Below the pieces are notes generated by a model. The model was given only the letters and a program-made list of their open reading frames with translations. It was not told the origin of the DNA and did no database searches. Below are positions 62,235 through 64,000 of a stretch of 64,000 bases of DNA, one piece after another. The DNA comes from Phorcus lineatus (taxonomy: Eukaryota; Mollusca; Gastropoda; Trochida; Trochidae), in contig OV121081.1 in the NCBI GenBank assembly GCA_921293015.1, positions 58,669,022-58,733,021 of the forward strand, written 5' to 3'. How positions within the stretch are numbered: position 1 is the first letter of the stretch; each line of letters starts with the position of its first letter. A program made the position numbers and the translations under genes.

Positions 62235-63427
62235 TTAATACAAATCTGAAGCAGTTCTCGATTTTTACTTCCCGCAACATGTTCTATTGTACTCGGACTA
62301 ATTGAGTAATGTCAGTTAAATTGTTCTTGGAAAGCAGTTTTTGTAATTGGTAATCTTAAACAACACCAATTACTGTCACCTTCAATGCAGTATAAGTCCA
62401 TACCTCATCATTAAGTGCATTGTTTCTAAAAAGACATGGACTATTGTAATGCTAAATGAAAAAGGAATCCATTTAATCATGCAATTCCAATTTAAAAGCA
62501 GAAATAATGTTCTTATGCGCGGATATATATAAGGGGAGATAATAAAAATAATTTGACTTTGAAATCGGGACTCACTGTAATGGATTATGTTCGTGTCATT
62601 TGGGTTCGTTATGTATTTGCTTGTGATTCTTACGAATAACTCCCATTACAATGATTATGCCTTTGACCTTTCTTTGACGTAATCCTATTAAATGCGAATG
62701 TAATTTTTAACAAGAAACGAGAAACGACAATTTATAATTCGTCGTATTATGTTCTCCGCCACGTACATGCATGTTTGAGTACACAGAGTGAAAATCAAAA
62801 CACAGTTTTTCTTGAAAATTTCAAGGATTGCCACCCCTTGATTTATTTTGTGTAATAACAAAATTAATTCCTCTATTACTTTAATGTAATAAATTTGCAA
62901 GTAAGAAAACATTTATACGAACTATTGATGAATTTTTTTAATGGCACGTAGTTATGTGATGAGAAAAACAAATAAAGATATTGAAAAAAAATATTGTGAA
63001 CTGAGAATGTTATTTGTAAACTTAAACGATAATGTTATGATGCGACGATGTCTTGTAAATGGAAGGTAATTATTCTACAAATGGATTTGAATGAGGAAAC
63101 TAATTAATACGCTGTGTGTCACTGTAATTAAAAATAGTTATCAAAATTATTTTTGACCAACACGTTTGAATTTCTACGTACACACTGTCCCTATGTATCC
63201 ATGTGGGAATAAGAAAATGTTAAAGTAAATACTTATAGAAATATTCATACGAGAGGTTCTTTGTATGCATTATTATATTCCGCTAACAATAATTACGATT
63301 TTGGTTAGTTTAAATTGATAATTAAGATAAATGGAGATGGTATGACATGACCATCGCAATTATAAAATACGTGTACAATGCTTTTATCTGATTAACTAAT
63401 ATATTTGGTGTCAGTCAAGGGTTGGTT
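62235..63427. other. AT-rich non-coding stretch
   Basis: No gene, RNA or clear repeat was recognised. Short ORFs on both strands lack family similarity. Confidence 0.5.
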
Positions 63428-63876
63428 CATTCTCTCCCCACAGAGGTAGCTCCGTCATAAATTCCTATACAGCCTCTGTCTTAATACGAAGGTTTCTCGG
63501 GCATGAAATCTAGAACGCTGTTTGGATGCTATCAAAGTTAGTTGTGCAATCAGCGACGCCGTTTCAAAATGTATCATTCAAATCGCCTAAGTTATTTCTG
63601 TAAGTTTTCCAAAAGCTAAACTTTATTTGAATATGCACCTTGCACTTTGAGTCGTCTTTACAGAAAACATACGCCTCATTGCATCATTGCATAGGCCTAT
63701 GTGACAACAAATATGTTATTCATGCATTAGGTGTTTTCATTGGCTGAAATAAGGCCAGGTAGTTTAAGTTGCATTATGCGCCGTAGGGGGAACTGCCTGA
63801 AGCCCGAGAAACCTTCGTATTAAGACAAAGGTTGTATAGGAATTTATGACGGAGCTACCTCTGTTGGGAGAGAATG
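63428..63876. mobile_element. Fold-back MITE with 75-bp terminal inverted repeats
   Basis: The arms 63428-63502 and 63802-63876 match at 72 of 75 positions. They start CATTCTCTCCC and include GAGGTAGCTCCGTCATAAAT and AATACGAAGGTTTCTCGGGC. The 299-bp centre has no ORF. No certain target duplication was found. Low arm divergence suggests a young insertion or gene conversion between arms. Confidence 0.8.
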
Positions 63877-64000
63877 TGTCCCTGGTTATTTTTGGCAAAT
63901 AAGAGGAGATTATACCCCACTTCCGGTCTCGTTGCTATGGTTTCCTTTGTTCTAACTGTAGGTGTATTGACCGATACACCTCAACTCTGTAGGTGTATTG

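Overview
This is a window of invertebrate nuclear DNA. It is AT-rich and intron-rich, and its dispersed repeats look molluscan: a tRNA-derived SINE with a GCGGCGTTAAAC-type tail followed by ACTCAC-like repeats, plus many fold-back MITEs. The best guess is a marine mollusc; the species cannot be named from sequence alone. There is no bacterial operon, CRISPR array or phage.

Four protein genes can be assembled exon by exon. (1) LSM6, minus strand, coding exons at 2608-2518 and 1479-1366; its last short exon is not in the window. (2) HSCB, plus strand, two exons (4028-4513, 6599-6976), the mitochondrial iron-sulfur co-chaperone. LSM6 and HSCB are divergent and appear to share a promoter at about 3823-4027. 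(3) A complete insulin/IGF-type receptor tyrosine kinase, minus strand, 25 coding exons from 41532 down to 15679, 1421 aa, with every exon phase consistent. (4) A secreted SOUL/HEBP2-type haem-binding protein, plus strand, four exons between 57523 and 60846, 201 aa.

The rest is introns and intergenic DNA (about 7.6-15.6 kb, 41.6-57.5 kb, 60.9-64 kb) filled with mobile-element relics. They include four TTAA-flanked MITE families (5246-5823; 33666-34287 and 50825-51764; 46084-46390; 61768-62234), one copy carrying a nested SINE (50970-51282). There are also hAT-like MITEs with 5-bp duplications, long hairpin elements, a composite hairpin family rich in TGACGTCA-like sites (about 1.66, 39.2 and 43.1 kb), and minisatellites.

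The most unusual structures are two. One is a Foldback-like element at 61169-61395, with 31-bp tandem repeats, inverted ends and a perfect 9-bp target duplication. The other is a 54-bp tandem duplication at receptor exon 4 that copies its splice donor; use of the copy would give a truncated, probably soluble receptor. The genes are unrelated in pathway and look like ordinary neighbours. No wholly new multi-gene system was found.
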